A stretch of 64,000 nt of DNA from Steromphala cineraria. Lineage: Eukaryota > Mollusca > Gastropoda > Trochida > Trochidae. Of this stretch, positions 1 to 12,655 are shown piece after piece. A program made the translations under genes and the position numbers. The notes beneath the pieces are model-generated. The model was not told where the DNA came from, did not search any database, and saw nothing but the letters and a program-made list of their open reading frames with translations. The DNA lies in the NCBI GenBank assembly GCA_916613615.1, contig OU744732.1, positions 32,139,950 through 32,203,949 on the forward strand. The letters are read 5' to 3'. Within the stretch, counting starts at the first letter, position 1; the number at the start of each line of letters is the position of its first letter.

Positions 1-626
1 AAATGTTAAACATTCCTTTTCCTTAAGTACTTTCATTCCTTAACTACTGCTTAAAACTTTCGGTTGTAAGGTATCACAGCAGATTGATTGACGGAGGATG
101 ATAAGCATAAGGATTATCCCGGATCCCTTATATTAAAGTTCTTATCACCAGTATTTTGGTCCATGGCTTCATGTGGAATAGTATAAGCAAGGTATCATAC
201 AACATAAACATATGACTTAGTTGTTATTATTTAAGCTTTTCCCAGCTGGAAAACGTATATTGCGGCCCACACTTTAATTGCTAATTGACACGTCATTGAA
301 ATTTGACCCTTTGACATTAAAACGACAAACGTTGACGAAGTTCCGTAAATGTTGACAAAGTAAATACTTTCCGAATCACAAATCAATAGCCTTTCTCTTA
401 GTGAAAACATTATAAAGATAAAGTTTTCCGTTATCAAGAAGTGACGAATTAAAAATATCCAACGTAAGAAAAGCTACTTGCAGGTGCGTGTTTTTCTTAC
501 TAACAGCAAATTTACCTATCTTATTGAAAGTGGCAAAGGTCGTTTCAAAGTGCTTTTAAAGTACTCAAGTGTTGTATCATTCTGTTCTGAAAATAATATC
601 CTATTACTCAGTTAGTCTGATATTAA
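1..626. other. AT-rich non-coding flank
   Basis: No gene, RNA or repeat recognised. The only open frame (minus strand, 231-437) is 68 codons of AT-rich sequence without family resemblance. The stretch ends at the TTAA (623-626) that flanks the first MITE. Confidence 0.5.
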
Positions 627-982
627 AGGGACAGTAGCGCGTTTTTACGGGGAATATAAGGTGATGTCAGGAAAATGAAAATTAATGGTTCTAATTCAAA
701 GACAATGTATTTAAACTAAATGGAGCAGTAATAATTCAGATACATAACGGAAAGTTTAGCCATGCGATTAATTTTTCTTACATAAAATGAAGTAAAGGTG
801 TTCACACAAAATGGCCGCCAATGGATTTTATGTGAATCATCATACTACGTCCTCTGACTATGTATGATTGGCTTGTGTAATGAGATTTTTGACACTGTCA
901 AAATAATACATTAAGGATTAAATTATAATTATCAGTGAAAGTTTTAAAATATAAAATTATCAAAAAACGTAATACTGCCCCT
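627..982 (+). mobile_element. TTAA-flanked MITE, family A, copy 1 (356 bp)
   Basis: Non-autonomous DNA transposon. It begins AGGGACAGTAGCGCG and ends with the near inverted copy AATACTGCCCCT, and is flanked on both sides by TTAA (623-626 and 983-986). The interior is non-coding and shared with the copies at 2192, 2779, 17040 and 20116, including the motif GGTGATGTCAGGAAAATGAA near the left end. TTAA duplication is typical of piggyBac-type transposases and some Sola elements; the source transposase is not in the window, so the superfamily is inferred. The terminal inverted repeats carry several substitutions here, making this one of the older copies. Confidence 0.85.
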
Positions 983-1145
983 TTAATGAATAACATGCAT
1001 CTTTTGTAGAATAAAGATGTTAACCTTATTTTCAGACTAATACATATAATGCTAACATTTTTATTTATTTTGAATTTTATTTGTTATTGGGACCCAATCA
1101 CCTGTGAATATAACTATTAAAATGAGTGCTGAAAGAGGCAATAAC

Positions 1146-1268
1146 ACGTTATATACTTGAATTATTACTGCTTCATTTAGTCTAGATACATTGTCTTTTA
1201 ATTGGAACCATTAATTTTCATTTTCCTGACATCACCTTATATTCCCCCAAAAACGTGCTACTGCCCCT
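1146..1268 (-). mobile_element. MITE family A, truncated copy (123 bp)
   Basis: Only one end of the family survives, in reverse orientation. The sequence from about 1146 matches the internal part of the full-length copies and runs to the terminus ACGTGCTACTGCCCCT at 1268. The base context after it is ATAA instead of TTAA, so the flank has decayed. The other end is missing. The copy abuts the 3' end of the LINE relic at 1270-1876. Confidence 0.7.
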
Positions 1269-1269
1269 A

Positions 1270-1876
1270 TAAGGCTATGAATAACATATTTACATAAATT
1301 ATGCATCAATGCTTCATTTTCTGTATTCATAAGGCATTTCAACTTCAACATATTTGGGGCAATACAATAAAAGTTTGGAAAATATAGTTTTCGCAAGTCA
1401 TTATAATGTTCACATACAAGTATAAAATGGTATTCGTTTTCAACGTCCAAACTTCAGAGAGGACATATTCTTAAACAATAATCAATATTGGACGAACTTC
1501 CCTCATTAGCTTTCAGTCGTAATAAACCAGATCTTAATCTTATATACAAATTACGATATTTCCTAACAGTGATTAAAGTTAAGTATTTTTCTGGTGACAA
1601 AAGACTTTTATACTCATTATATAATATGTATCTTGTGCTATTATGTAAAATACTATTCCAAGACTGATAAAACATATTTATAGCAACTTCTTTCAATCTT
1701 TGTAGAAATACAAACTTATTACCAACTGATTGACTGATCCATACAAAACCAAATCCATGGCTGAAATCGAACAGCATTATACGTATCGATGATCCATTAT
1801 TTGAATATCCAAAGCTATCAAAAGTAACCAACATTTCATATGTTTTTTTTAGGTATTCTATGATTGGGCATCTCAA
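1270..1876 (-). pseudogene. LINE ORF2 C-terminal relic
   Basis: Remnant of the C-terminal region of a non-LTR retrotransposon polymerase. One reading frame runs from 1876 down to about 1270 with a single internal TGA at 1451-1453. The stop lies exactly where the last Cys of a CPLC motif is expected: the frame reads ICPL, stop, then SLDVENEYHFILVC. This restores the pattern of the LINE C-terminal zinc-knuckle-like motif (CxxC, H, C). Upstream text such as FLQRLKE and KYRNLYIRLRSGLL also fits the region between reverse transcriptase and knuckle in invertebrate LINEs. The 5' part of the element is not recognisable above 1880. The family differs from the intact LINE at 28-33 kb. The frame runs on into the abutting MITE fragment to a stop at 1232, but that tail is not LINE sequence. 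Confidence 0.7.
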
Positions 1877-2191
1877 TTAAAAAAAATACTGACGGATAAA
1901 CAATATGTACAGTAAGATAGATTCTTTTCGTTTTTATATTTTCGATTTTTAATTCATTCCATATAGTTTTAATTTTACACAAAGAGAGTTTGACAAGCAG
2001 TATATACCTTAAAAGAAATTAAAATATTTCACGCATCATTTCCCTCGAAAGTTTAATTAATTCAGTTTTAACAGTGTTATGGTGATAGGTGCAATATCCA
2101 ACAGAAAAAGATCTAAGCCTTTCGTGGCTCAGAAAAGAAAACGATGTCCTCGAACGTCACTTAGATGATGGGCCGACAGAGATTGGTTTAA
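1877..2191. other. AT-rich spacer between LINE relic and MITE
   Basis: No open frame or repeat recognised. It could be unrecognisable LINE sequence. It ends in the TTAA (2188-2191) flanking the next MITE. Confidence 0.35.
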
Positions 2192-2547
2192 AGGGGCAGC
2201 AGCACGTTTTTTGATAATTTTATATTTTAAAATGTTCACTGATAATTGTAAGTTAATGCTAAATGTATTACTTTGATAGTATCATAAATCTCACTACACA
2301 AGTCAATCATCCATAGTCAGAGAACAAAGTATGAAGATTCACATAAAATCCACTGGCGGCCATTTTGTGTGAACACCTTTAATTCACTTTGTGTAAGAAA
2401 AAGCAATCGCATGGCTAAACTTTACGTTATATTTTTGAATTATTACTGCTCCACTTAGTTTAAATACATTGTCTTTCAATTGGAACCATTAATTTTTATT
2501 TTCCTGACATCAGATTATATTCCACCTTAAAACGTGCTACTGCCCCT
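2192..2547 (-). mobile_element. MITE family A, copy in reverse orientation (356 bp)
   Basis: Full-length copy with termini AGGGGCAGCAGCACG and CGTGCTACTGCCCCT, flanked by TTAA at 2188-2191 and 2548-2551. Reverse orientation relative to the copies at 627 and 2779. Internal sequence is collinear with the family (for example GGCGGCCATTTTGTGTGAAC). No coding capacity. Confidence 0.88.
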
Positions 2548-2778
2548 TTAAGTTTGAAAACGTTATTCACTTCAGAACACTTAAATAGTCTATCTTGACA
2601 TTTCTAACGACAAACTCTTGCAAAGGTCCTCTAAACGCTAGATATGAACACAAACAGAAAACAAATATTACGAGCACAATCGACGTGTACGTGTACAATA
2701 CGTTTCGGATACTTGAACTTTCAAAAAGCAGCCTTACTGGGGTTGGCCTTAACTATGCATTGCATTATAAGTCATTAA

Positions 2779-3135
2779 AGGGGCAGTAGCACGTTTCTAA
2801 GGGGAATAAAAGGTGATGTCAGGAAAATGAAAATTATTGGTCTCAATTGAAAGATAATGTATTTAAACGAAATGGAGCAGTAATAATTCAAATATATAAC
2901 ATAAAGTATAGCCATGCGATTGCTTTTTATTACACAAAATGAATTAAAGGTGTTCACAAAAAATGGCCGCCAATGGATTTTATGTGAATCTTCATATACT
3001 TTGTCCTCTGACTATGGATGATTGGCTTGTGTAATGAGATTTTTGACACTGTCAAAATAATACTTTTAGCATTTACTTACGATTATCAGTGAAATATTCA
3101 AAATATAAAATTATAAAAAAAATGCTACTGCCCCT
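2779..3135 (+). mobile_element. MITE family A, copy (357 bp)
   Basis: Full-length copy starting AGGGGCAGTAGCACG and ending TGCTACTGCCCCT, flanked by TTAA at 2775-2778 and 3136-3139. It lies 231 bp from the oppositely oriented copy at 2192-2547, so the two could pair as a large hairpin. The 60-codon minus-strand frame across it is incidental. Confidence 0.88.
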
Positions 3136-3451
3136 TTAAAGCTACCTTATTGCTTTGGGGTCCAGAGACCCCAAAGTTATGTAACATTTGATATTGAAAA
3201 CTAATGGCAGAAGGTTCTCTCTATAATACTCTTGGAAACTTCAAAGAGAAGTTTCAGCATATTCTGGTATTTCGACGACCAATGGACAGAGCTGTTGCAA
3301 ATTTATACCCACGTGACCATGTGGGTGGTACGAAATAATTGGCAAGCTTTAATTCGGAAACTGATTATTATAATAATGTAATGATGTAAAATATATCGTA
3401 AATTTTCAAAAATATATGGATGAGCGTTTACACCCTTAAAAAATATCAATT

Positions 3452-4015
3452 TTGCATGTGCATGTGAGCTGTTTTGTAGTTATTCGGTGTATTTTTTTGC
3501 ATTCCACATTCGGAAACGACATTCCATTTTTGTATCAACTAGGAATTCGGTTCCTTCAATTTTACGCTAACGCTAAATGTCCCGCCTTGTCAATGACTGA
3601 TCGTTCACTCAATGCAATTTCAAAAAATAACGTTATGGGTGATTTGTTTACGATTAAAGGTGTCTTTCGAAGAAAGTATCGACACTTTCGACAGGGTCTA
3701 AAATATGATAAATTATCACCCAAAACTGTGTTTCAGAGGAGATATCGCTTTGAAAGTTGTAATTTTTCAGAAGAAAGAAACATTGTACTTGAATCACTCC
3801 CACCATGTGAGGTGTTAGATATTTCTAAAGATTATGTGTTAACGTCTTTTGCTAAGATAAATTCACATAAAGCCTGTGGACCTGATAATTTGCTAGGTGT
3901 AGTTCTAAAAGAGTGCAGAGTGCAAGTTGCAACTGGCTGATATTTTCCAAACGTTTTGTCAACTATCATTAAGTTTCCATCATGTTCCCACTCTTTGGAA
4001 AACATCAAAATTATC
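3452..4015 (+). pseudogene. LINE reverse-transcriptase relic, 5' part, cut by the giant foldback element
   Basis: The plus-strand frame contains KINSHKACGPDNLLGVVLKEC, the conserved block at the start of L2/CR1-like reverse transcriptases. A net +1 insertion near 3921-3925 breaks the frame. In the next frame it continues LADIFQTFCQLSLSFHHVP and then TLWKTSKII up to 4015, matching the usual order (ADIF, VP.LWK, IIP.PK). The reading stops abruptly where the giant element begins. The missing continuation (IIPLPKKKNK) is found at the other side, at 27415 onward. Only the part from about 3730 is confidently LINE-like; the first 90 codons are not recognised. The relic was already decayed or decayed after the insertion; its age is unknown. 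Confidence 0.75.
4007..4015. repeat. 9-bp target-site duplication, left copy
   Basis: AAAATTATC immediately precedes the left terminus of the giant element and is repeated exactly at 27415-27423 just after the right terminus. Nine-base duplications are usual for Mutator-like and foldback elements. One copy encodes the Lys-Ile-Ile of the interrupted LINE motif. Confidence 0.88.
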
Positions 4016-4104
4016 AGCAACCAGAAGTTAGCACAAGATTCAAGATTCAACATTCACATTCGAATGTTGAATATTGAATATGGTGCTAACTTCAGGTACA
4101 AAAA
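4016..4104 (+). repeat. Left terminal segment of the giant element, with nested hairpin
   Basis: Starts AGCAACCAGAAGTTAGCAC. The segment folds on itself: GAAGTTAGCAC (4024-4034) pairs with GTGCTAACTTC (4083-4093), and inside it ATTCAACATTC (4045-4055) pairs with GAATGTTGAAT (4062-4072). The same hairpin recurs inverted at the right end. Such nested palindromes at both termini are plausible transposase recognition structures (inference). Confidence 0.8.
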
Positions 4105-7100
4105 TTAACATTCGCTAATCTGAATCTGAAATTAAATTTCACATTCACATTCGAATCTGAATGTTGATTTTTTTTCAACATTCACATTCAAAATGAATCT
4201 TGAGTTTTTTCAATTTTGGCTTTCAAATCATATCTTATAGACTCAATATTCGCTAATCTGAATCTGAAATTAAATTTCACATTCACATTCGAATCTGAAT
4301 GTTGATTTTTTTTCAACATTCACATTCAAAATGAATCTTGAGTTTTTTCAATTTGGGCTTTCAAATCATATCTTATAGACTCAATATTCGCGAATCTGAA
4401 TCTGAAATTAAATTTCACATTCACATTCGAATCTGAATGTTGATTTTTTTTCAACATTCACATTCAAAATAAATCTTGAGTTTTTTCAATTTGGGCTTTC
4501 AAATCATATCTTATAGACTCAATATTCGCGAATCTGAATCTGAAATTAAATTTCACATTCACATTCGAATCTGAATGTTGATTTTTTTTCAACATTCACA
4601 TTCAAAATGAATCTTGAGTTTTTTCAATTTGGGCTTTCAAATCATATCTTATAGACTCAATATTCGCGAATCTGAATCTGAAATTAAATTTCACATTCAC
4701 ATTCGAATCTGAATGTTGATTTTTTTTCAACATTCACATTCAAAATGAATCTTGAGTTTTTTCAATTTTGGCTTTCAAATCATATCTTATAGACTCAATA
4801 TTCGCTAATCTGAATCTGAAATTAAATTTCACATTCACATTCGAATCTGAATGTTGATTTTTTTTCAACATTCACATTCAAAATGAATCTTGAGTTTTTT
4901 CAATTTTGGCTTTCAAATCATATCTTATAGACTCAATATTCGCGAATCTGAATCTGAAATTAAATTTCACATTCACATTCGAATCTGAATGTTGATTTTT
5001 TTTCAACATTCACATTCAAAATAAATCTTGAGTTTTTTCAATTTGGGCTTTCAAATCATATCTTATAGACTCAATATTCGCGAATCTGAATCTGAAATTA
5101 AATTTCACATTCACATTCGAATCTGAATGTTGATTTTTTTTCAACATTCACATTCAAAATGAATCTTGAGTTTTTTCAATTGGGCTTTCAAATCATATCT
5201 TATAGACTCAATATTCGCGAATCTGAATCTGAAATTAAATTTCACATTCACATTCGAATCTGAATGTTGATTTTTTTTCAACATTCACATTCAAAATAAA
5301 TCTTGAGTTTTTTCAATTTGGGCTTTCAAATCATATCTTATAGACTCAATATTCGCGAATCTGAATCTGAAATTAAATTTCACATTCACATTCGAATCTG
5401 AATGTTGATTTTTTTTCAACATTCACATTCAAAATGAATCTTGAGTTTTTTCAATTTTGGCTTTCAAATCATATCTTATAGACTCAATATTCGCTAATCT
5501 GAATCTGAAATTAAATTTCACATTCACATTCGAATCTGAATGTTGATTTTTTTTCAACATTCACATTCAAAATGAATCTTGAGTTTTTTCAATTGGGCTT
5601 TCAAATCATATCTTATAGACTCAATATTCGCGAATCTGAATCTGAAATTAAATTTCACATTCACATTCGAATCTGAATGTTGATTTTTTTTCAACATTCA
5701 CATTCAAAATAAATCTTGAGTTTTTTCAATTTGGGCTTTCAAATCATATCTTATAGACTCAATATTCGCGAATCTGAATCTGAAATTAAATTTCACATTC
5801 ACATTCGAATCTGAATGTTGATTTTTTTTCAACATTCACATTCAAAATGAATCTTGAGTTTTTTCAATTTTGGCTTTCAAATCATATCTTATAGACTCAA
5901 TATTCGCTAATCTGAATCTGAAATTAAATTTCACATTCACATTCGAATCTGAATGTTGATTTTTTTTCAACATTCACATTCAAAATGAATCTTGAGTTTT
6001 TTCAATTTGGGCTTTCAAATCATATCTTATAGACTCAATATTCGCGAATCTGAATCTGAAATTAAATTTCACATTCACATTCGAATCTGAATGTTGATTT
6101 TTTTTCAACATTCACATTCAAAATAAATCTTGAGTTTTTTCAATTTGGGCTTTCAAATCATATCTTATAGACTCAATATTCGCGAATCTGAATCTGAAAT
6201 TAAATTTCACATTCACATTCGAATCTGAATGTTGATTTTTTTTCAACATTCACATTCAAAATGAATCTTGAGTTTTTTCAATTTGGGCTTTCAAATCATA
6301 TCTTATAGACTCAATATTCGCGAATCTGAATCTGAAATTAAATTTCACATTCACATTCGAATCTGAATGTTGATTTTTTTTCAACATTCACATTCAAAAT
6401 GAATCTTGAGTTTTTTCAATTTTGGCTTTCAAATCATATCTTATAGACTCAATATTCGCTAATCTGAATCTGAAATTAAATTTCACATTCACATTCGAAT
6501 CTGAATGTTGATTTTTTTTCAACATTCACATTCAAAATGAATCTTGAGTTTTTTCAATTTTGGCTTTCAAATCATATCTTATAGACTCAATATTCGCGAA
6601 TCTGAATCTGAAATTAAATTTCACATTCACATTCGAATCTGAATGTTGATTTTTTTTCAACATTCACATTCAAAATAAATCTTGAGTTTTTTCAATTTGG
6701 GCTTTCAAATCATATCTTATAGACTCAATATTCGCGAATCTGAATCTGAAATTAAATTTCACATTCACATTCGAATCTGAATGTTGATTTTTTTTCAACA
6801 ATCACATTCAAAATGAATCTTGAGTTTTTTCAATTGGGCTTTCAAATCATATCTTATAGACTCAATATTCGCGAATCTTAATCTTAAATTAAATTTCACA
6901 TTCACATTCGAATCTGAATGTTGATTTTTTTTCAACATTCACATTCAAAATAAATCTTGAGTTTTTTCAATTTGGGCTTTCAAATCATATCTTATAGACT
7001 CAATATTCGCGAATCTGAATCTGAAATTAAATTTCACATTCACATTCGAATCTGAATGTTGATTTTTTTTCAACATTCACATTCAAAATGAATCTTGAGT

Positions 7101-10100
7101 TTTTTCAATTTGGGCTTTCAAATCATATCTTATAGACTCAATATTCGCTAATCTGAATCTGAAATTAAATTTCACATTCACATTCGAATCTGAATGTTGA
7201 TTTTTTTTCAACATTCACATTCAAAATGAATCTTGAGTTTTTTCAATTGGGCTTTCAAATCATATCTTATAGACTCAATATTCGCGAATCTGAATCTGAA
7301 ATTAAATTTCACATTCACATTCGAATCTGAATGTTGATTTTTTTTCAACATTCACATTCAAAATAAATCTTGAGTTTTTTCAATTTGGGCTTTCAAATCA
7401 TATCTTATAGACTCAATATTCGCGAATCTGAATCTGAAATTAAATTTCACATTCACATTCGAATCTGAATGTTGATTTTTTTTCAACATTCACATTCAAA
7501 ATGAATCTTGAGTTTTTTCAATTTGGGCTTTCAAATCATATCTTATAGACTCAATATTCGCGAATCTGAATCTGAAATTAAATTTCACATTCACATTCGA
7601 ATCTGAATGTTGATTTTTTTTCAACATTCACATTCAAAATGAATCTTGAGTTTTTTCAATTGGGCTTTCAAATCATATCTTATAGACTCAATATTCGCGA
7701 ATCTGAATCTGAAATTAAATTTCACATTCACATTCGAATCTGAATGTTGATTTTTTTTCAACATTCACATTCAAAATAAATCTTGAGTTTTTTCAATTTG
7801 GGCTTTCAAATCATATCTTATAGACTCAATATTCGCGAATCTGAATCTGAAATTAAATTTCACATTCACATTCGAATCTGAATGTTGATTTTTTTTCAAC
7901 ATTCACATTCGAAATGAATCTTGAGTTTTTTCAATTTGGGCTTTCAAATCATATCTTATAGACTCAATATTCGCGAATCTGAATCTGAAATTAAATTTCA
8001 CATTCACATTCGAATCTGAATGTTGATTTTTTTTCAACATTCACATTCAAAATGAATCTTGAGTTTTTTCAATTTTGGCTTTCAAATCATATCTTATAGA
8101 CTCAATATTCGCTAATCTGAATCTGAAATTAAATTTCACATTCACATTCGAATCTGAATGTTGATTTTTTTTCAACATTCACATTCAAAATGAATCTTGA
8201 GTTTTTTCAATTGGGCTTTCAAATCATATCTTATAGACTCAATATTCGCGAATCTGAATCTGAAATTAAATTTCACATTCACATTCGAATCTGAATGTTG
8301 ATTTTTTTTCAACATTCACATTCAAAATAAATCTTGAGTTTTTTCAATTTGGGCTTTCAAATCATATCTTATAGACTCAATATTCGCGAATCTGAATCTG
8401 AAATTAAATTTCACATTCACATTCGAATCTGAATGTTGATTTTTTTTCAACATTCACATTCAAAATGAATCTTGAGTTTTTTCAATTTGGGCTTTCAAAT
8501 CATATCTTATAGACTCAATATTCGCGAATCTGAATCTGAAATTAAATTTCACATTCACATTCGAATCTGAATGTTGATTTTTTTTCAACATTCACATTCA
8601 AAATGAATCTTGAGTTTTTTCAATTGGGCTTTCAAATCATATCTTATAGTCGCGAATCTGAATCTGAAATTAAATTTCACATTCACATTCGAATCTGAAT
8701 GTTGATTTTTTTTCAACATTCACATTCAAAATGAATCTTGAGTTTTTTCAATTTGGGCTTTCAAATCATATCTTATAGACTCAATATTCGCGAATCTGAA
8801 TCTGAAATTAAATTTCACATTCACATTCGAATCTGAATGTTGATTTTTTTTCAACATTCACATTCAAAATGAATCTTGAGTTTTTTCAATTTGGGCTTTC
8901 AAATCATATCTTATAGACTCAATATTCGCGAATCTGAATCTGAAATTAAATTTCACATTCACATTCGAATCTGAATGTTGATTTTTTTTCAACATTCACA
9001 TTCAAAATGAATCTTGAGTTTTTTCAATTTGGGCTTTCAAATCATATCTTATAGACTCAATATTCGCGAATCTGAATCTGAAATTAAATTTCACATTCAC
9101 ATTCGAATCTGAATGTTGATTTTTTTTCAACATTCACATTCAAAATGAATCTTGAGTTTTTTTCAATTTGGGCTTTCAAATCATATCTTATAGACTCAAT
9201 ATTCGCGAATCTGAATCTGAAATTAAATTTCACATTCACATTCGAATCTGAATGTTGATTTTTTTTCAACATTCACATTCAAAATAAATCTTGAGTTTTT
9301 TCAATTTGGGCTTTCAAATCATATCTTATAGACTCAATATTCGCGAATCTGAATCTGAAATTAAATTTCACATTCACATTCGAATCTGAATGTTGATTTT
9401 TTTTCAACATTCACATTCAAAATGATTCTTGAGTTTTTTCAATTGGGCTTTCAAATCATATCTTATAGACTCAATATTCGCGAATCTGAATCTGAAATTA
9501 AATTTCACATTCACATTCGAATCTGAATGTTGATTTTTTTTCAACATTCACATTCAAAATAAATCTTGAGTTTTTTCAATTTGGGCTTTCAAATCATATC
9601 TTATAGACTCAATATTCGCGAATCTGAATCTGAAATTAAATTTCACATTCACATTCGAATCTGAATGTTGATTTTTTTTCAACATTCACATTCAAAATGA
9701 ATCTTGAGTTTTTTCAATTTTGGCTTTCAAATCATATCTTATAGACTCAATATTCGCTAATCTGAATCTGAAATTAAATTTCACATTCACATTCGAATCT
9801 GAATGTTGATTTTTTTTCAACATTCACATTCAAAATGAATCTTGAGTTTTTTCAATTGGGCTTTCAAATCATATCTTATAGACTCAATATTCGCGAATCT
9901 GAATCTGAAATTAAATTTCACATTCACATTCGAATCTGAATGTTGATTTTTTTTCAACATTCACATTCAAAATAAATCTTGAGTTTTTTCAATTTGGGCT
10001 TTCAAATCATATCTTATAGACTCAATATTCGCGAATCTGAATCTGAAATTAAATTTCACATTCACATTCGAATCTGAATGTTGATTTTTTTTCAACATTC

Positions 10101-12230
10101 ACATTCAAAATGAATCTTGAGTTTTTTCAATTTGGGCTTTCAAATCATATCTTATAGACTCAATATTCGCGAATCTGAATCTGAAATTAAATTTCACATT
10201 CACATTCGAATCTGAATGTTGATTTTTTTTCAACATTCACATTCAAAATGAATCTTGAGTTTTTTCAATTGGGCTTTCAAATCATATCTTATAGACTCAA
10301 TATTCGCGAATCTGAATCTGAAATTAAATTTCACATTCACATTCGAATCTGAATGTTGATTTTTTTTCAACATTCACATTCAAAATAAATCTTGAGTTTT
10401 TTCAATTTGGGCTTTCAAATCATATCTTATAGACTCAATATTCGCGAATCTGAATCTGAAATTAAATTTCACATTCACATTCGAATCTGAATGTTGATTT
10501 TTTTTCAACATTCACATTCAAAATGAATCTTGAGTTTTTTCAATTTGGGCTTTCAAATCATATCTTATAGACTCAATATTCGCGAATCTGAATCTGAAAT
10601 TAAATTTCACATTCACATTCCAATCTGAATGTTGATTTTTTTTCAACATTCACATTCAAAATGAATCTTGAGTTTTTTCAATTTTGGCTTTCAAATCATA
10701 TCTTATAGACTCAATATTCGCTAATCTGAATCTGAAATTAAATTTCACATTCACATTCGAATCTGAATGTTGATTTTTTTTCAACATTCACATTCAAAAT
10801 GAATCTTGAGTTTTTTCAATTGGGCTTTCAAATCATATCTTATAGACTCAATATTCGCGAATCTGAATCTGAAATTAAATTTCACATTCACATTCGAATC
10901 TGAATGTTGATTTTTTTTCAACATTCACATTCAAAATAAATCTTGAGTTTTTTCAATTTGGGCTTTCAAATCATATCTTATAGACTCAATATTCGCGAAT
11001 GTGAATGTGAAATTTAATTTCAGATTCACATTCGAATCTGAATGTTGATTTTTTTTCAACATTCACATTCAAAATGAATCTTGAGTTTTTTCAATTTTGG
11101 CTTTCAAATCATATCTTATAGACTCAATATTCGCGAATCTGAATCTGAAATTAAATTTCACATTCACATTCGAATCTGAATGTTGATTTTTTTTCAACAT
11201 TCACATTCAAAATGAATCTTGAGTTTTTTCAATTGGGCTTTCAAATCATATCTTATAGACTCAATATTCGCGAATCTGAATCTGAAATTAAATTTCACAT
11301 TCACATTCGAATCTGAATGTTGATTTTTTTTCAACATTCACATTCAAAATGAATCTTGAGTTTTTTCAATTTGGGCTTTCAAATCATATCTTATAGACTC
11401 AATATTCGCGAATCTGAATCTGAAATTAAATTTCACATTCACATTCGAATCTGAATGTTGATTTTTTTTCAACATTCACATTCAAAATGAATCTTGAGTT
11501 TTTTCAATTTGGGCTTTCAAATCATATCTTATAGACTCAATATTCGCGAATCTGAATCTGAAATTAAATTTCACATTCACATTCGAATCTGAATGTTGAT
11601 TTTTTTTCAACATTCACATTCAAAATGAATCTTGAGTTTTTTCAATTTGGGCTTTCAAATCATATCTTATAGACTCAATATTCGCGAATCTGAATCTGAA
11701 ATTAAATTTCACATTCACATTCGAATCTGAATGTTGATTTTTTTTCAACATTCACATTCAAAATGAATCTTGAGTTTTTTTCAATTTGGGCTTTCAAATC
11801 ATATCTTATAGACTCAATATTCGCGAATCTGAATCTGAAATTAAATTTCACATTCACATTCGAATCTGAATGTTGATTTTTTTTCAACATTCACATTCAA
11901 AATAAATCTTGAGTTTTTTCAATTTGGGCTTTCAAATCATATCTTATAGACTCAATATTCGCGAATCTGAATCTGAAATTAAATTTCACATTCACATTCG
12001 AATCTGAATGTTGATTTTTTTTCAACATTCACATTCAAAATGATTCTTGAGTTTTTTCAATTGGGCTTTCAAATCATATCTTATAGACTCAATATTCGCG
12101 AATCTGAATCTGAAATTAAATTTCACATTCACATTCGAATCTGAATGTTGATTTTTTTTCAACATTCACATTCAAAATGACTCTTGAGTTTTTTCAATTT
12201 GGGCTTTCAAATCATATCTTATAGACTCTA
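4105..12230 (+). repeat. 138-bp satellite array, left arm (about 59 monomers)
   Basis: Head-to-tail repeat with a 138-bp period, measured for example from TCAATATTCG at 4381 to the next at 4519. Each monomer holds several small palindromes: ATTCGCGAAT, GAAATTAAATTTC, and AATGTTGA / TCAACATT separated by seven T. Monomers are nearly identical and differ by a few diagnostic changes (AAATGAATC or AAATAAATC; CAATTTTGGC, CAATTTGGGC or CAATTGGGC; TTCGCTAATC or TTCGCGAATC). These variants recur in blocks. A roughly 0.95-kb block at about 8600-9560 reappears at about 11220-12180 with a 2617-2618 bp offset (19 monomers), including a rare seven-T run and an ATGATTC change. One monomer is shortened at about 8649. 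No coding potential: the short frames seen are the repeat itself. Confidence 0.95.
11001..11027 (+). repeat. Micro-inversion within one satellite monomer
   Basis: In this monomer the usual order (AATCTGAATCTG, then GAAATTAAATTTC, then CACATTCACATT) is replaced by its reverse complement: GTGAATGTGA, then AATTTAATTT, then CAGATTC. The flanking monomer sequence is normal. A local inversion at the palindromic core explains it better than many point changes. Confidence 0.65.
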
Positions 12231-12655
12231 CATATATGAACGAATGTTGAATCTGGAATTTATTTCCACATTCAGATTCGGACTCGGACTGCCGCCGGGC
12301 TTAGCTTTGACTACCGCGTAATACCCTGCTAAAAACACTGTCTCTGGATAAATGTGCGAGAAATCCAACATTCGCGAATCTGAATCTGAAATCAAATTTC
12401 ACATTCACATTCGAATCTGAGTGTTGATTTTTTTTCAACATTCACATTCAAAATGAATGTTGAGTTTTTTCAATTTTCAATTTGGACTTTCAAATCATAT
12501 CTTATAGACTCTACATACATGAACGAATGTTGAATCAGGAATTTATTTCCACATTCAGATTCGGACCATTTGAGCTTTCAAATCCTATCAACATGAACTA
12601 ATGTTGAATCTGGATTTTATTCCCACACATTCCCTTATTTGATTTATAAAACCTT
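12231..12655 (+). repeat. Degenerate satellite-derived segment found only in the left arm
   Basis: Two copies of a block beginning ATGAACGAATGTTGAATC (near 12237 and 12520), plus a third partial one near 12593, are interleaved with one diverged 138-bp monomer (about 12366-12480). A short GC-richer patch (about 12285-12345, including GGACTGCCGCCGGGC) matches nothing else here. The right arm has no counterpart, so it was lost there or gained here. Confidence 0.6.
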
